This document shows, piece after piece, positions 8,286-9,161 of a stretch of DNA of 9,161 nucleotides (positions are counted from its first letter, which is position 1; each line of letters opens with the position of its first letter). Under the pieces are notes generated by a model that worked only from the letters and a program-made list of their open reading frames with translations, did not search any database and was not told where the DNA came from. The DNA lies in contig CP070793.1 in NCBI GenBank assembly GCA_020346965.1, positions 558,546 to 567,706 on the forward strand, written 5' to 3'. The translations under genes and the position numbers were made by a program. Origin of the DNA: Chloroflexota bacterium. Lineage in GTDB: Bacteria > Chloroflexota > Dehalococcoidia > GIF9 > AB-539-J10.

Positions 8286-8398
8286 TGGATAATCACCCCA
8301 TACACTATTACCTCTAGGAGACAGTGTTTACTGCTATGTCCTGTTGTATACTGGTGTAGATAGCAACTCCCGGATATCAAATCTATCGTGGATAATCA
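8286..8398 (+). repeat. 10-bp direct repeat in the glgB-malQ gap
   Basis: TGGATAATCA occurs at 8286-8295 and again at 8389-8398, near the two ends of the 182-bp intergenic region. The copies are 103 bp apart, close to a whole number of helical turns, which would suit a regulator binding pair, but chance is a real alternative. The rest of the gap contains no gene and no convincing terminator; a TATACT hexamer at 8347-8352 could be a -10 box but has no good -35 partner. Confidence 0.25.
8347..8352 (+). promoter_or_regulatory. Possible -10 box for malQ
   Basis: TATACT matches the -10 consensus at five of six positions and lies about 115 nt before the malQ start. The hexamers 16-18 nt upstream (for example GTGTTT at 8324-8329) match the -35 consensus poorly. 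The 182-bp gap is longer than the other gaps in the cluster, which makes a separate promoter plausible but unproven. Confidence 0.2.
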
Positions 8399-8465
8399 GA
8401 AGCATGATAAAATCACCGACTCTTCGTTTCCAAACCTAAGTAACTCGGATAAGGAAAAAGTCAGC

Positions 8466-9161
8466 ATGAGCTTTCCCAGAGCAAGCGGTATACTATTGCA
8501 TCCGACCTCGCTCCCGGGCCAATTCGGGATAGGGGACTTAGGGAAGGAAGCTTATCGATTCGTAGATTTTCTGGCCAGCACTGGTCAGCGCCTATGGCAG
8601 ATTCTGCCCCTGGGACCTACTGGCTATGGCGACTCCCCATATCAGTGTCTTTCCGTATTCGCCGGGAATCCGTTGCTTATAAGTCTGGAACGGCTATTGG
8701 AAGATAAGCTCCTGGAACTTGCCGACTTAGAGAATAAGCCTTCCTTTCCTGAAGGTAGGGTCGACTATGGCTCCGTTATGAAGTTCAAGGTACCCTTGTT
8801 AAGAAAGGCATTTGAGACCTTTCAGAGAAAAGCTACTCCAAGCCAGAGGGAGCGATTCGAAGTTTTCTGCCAGCGGAATACTTCCTGGCTTGAAACGTAC
8901 TCCTTGTTCACAGCCCTGGAAGAGGTTCATGACCTTGCTGCCTGGAATACTTGGGAGGAAGGTATCCGAAGACGGCAACCGAAGTCTCTCGAACGCTGGA
9001 GCAGGAAGCTGGGCCAAGAAATCCGCTGCCGCAAATATCAACAATATCTGTTTTTCAAGCAGTGGTCCGAACTGAAGACGTATTGTAATGAGCGTGGGAT
9101 CAGGCTCATTGGCGATATGCCTATATTTATTGCCCTTGATAGCGCTGAGGTCTGGTCGCAC
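8466..9161 (+). CDS. malQ: 4-alpha-glucanotransferase MalQ (amylomaltase, GH77), N-terminal part, runs off right edge
   Basis: MalQ transfers 4-alpha-glucan segments between maltodextrins, releasing glucose, and links glycogen turnover to maltose. The 232 codons present are open to the window edge. They show MSFPRASGILLHPTSLPG (1-18) and FGIGDLG (20-26), then WQILPLGPTGYGDSPYQ (47-63), FAGNPLLISL (68-77), and GDMPIFIALDSAEVWSH at the edge; all are GH77 signatures. Family length is about 500 residues, so a little under half is here. The catalytic Asp/Glu/Asp residues of the barrel lie beyond the window and cannot be checked. The ATG at 8466 has AAGGA at 8451-8455, a good ribosome site at 10 nt. 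An in-frame GTG at 8388 would add 26 residues that do not resemble the family. The gene is co-directional with glgB but separated by 182 bp, so it may have its own promoter. Confidence 0.93.
   Translation, partial: MSFPRASGILLHPTSLPGQFGIGDLGKEAYRFVDFLASTGQRLWQILPLGPTGYGDSPYQCLSVFAGNPLLISLERLLEDKLLELADLENKPSFPEGRVDYGSVMKFKVPLLRKAFETFQRKATPSQRERFEVFCQRNTSWLETYSLFTALEEVHDLAAWNTWEEGIRRRQPKSLERWSRKLGQEIRCRKYQQYLFFKQWSELKTYCNERGIRLIGDMPIFIALDSAEVWSH

Noticed and set aside
8317..8342. Hairpin CAGT-GTTT-ACTG after glgB as an intrinsic terminator
   Set aside because: The uninterrupted stem is only 4 bp, the outer pairing is broken, and no T-run follows.
8799..9161. Minus-strand open frame of 120 codons opposite malQ
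   Set aside because: The plus strand here encodes clear GH77 sequence; the antisense translation shows no motif.

Overview
The window is bacterial DNA of moderate GC content and almost entirely coding. It holds one alpha-glucan/trehalose metabolism cluster. Every gene belongs to glycogen or maltose-1-phosphate chemistry. The closest architectural match is the GlgE pathway (trehalose -> maltose -> maltose-1-phosphate -> alpha-glucan) known from actinobacteria and scattered through other phyla. The moderate GC, the fused trehalose synthase-maltokinase and the mix of ATG and TTG starts would suit an environmental lineage such as Chloroflexota or a similar deep-branching group. That assignment is a weak inference; the sequence alone does not fix the taxon.

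Layout: the minus strand from 506 to the left edge carries the N-terminal 168 codons of a GT5 glycogen synthase (glgA), starting at TTG. A 272-bp divergent intergenic region (507-778) follows, with a good sigma70-type promoter for the rightward operon (TTGACA at 705-710, CACAAT at 728-733). A 13-bp perfect palindrome lies across the -35 box. Rightward come glgE (779-2758), treS (from 2845), the TreS C-terminal/maltokinase part (to 6207), glgB (6298-8283), a 182-bp gap, and the first 232 codons of malQ (8466 to the right edge).

How the genes work together: TreS isomerises trehalose to maltose, maltokinase makes maltose-1-phosphate, GlgE transfers maltosyl units onto glucan, and GlgB adds branches. 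GlgA would supply the ADP-glucose route to linear glucan, and MalQ would remodel maltodextrins.

The main anomaly is a TAA stop at 4117-4119 inside what is otherwise one continuous frame (2845-6207, 1120 codons plus stop) encoding a TreS-maltokinase fusion. The frame is the same on both sides, and the translation resumes immediately with conserved TreS sequence. It therefore looks like a single nonsense substitution (or base-calling error) rather than a natural gene split. All three catalytic residues of TreS lie before the stop, but the end of its barrel and its C-terminal domain lie after it. The maltokinase half is intact. I found no RNA genes, insertion sequences, CRISPR arrays or convincing intrinsic terminators, and nothing that amounts to a new system beyond these points.
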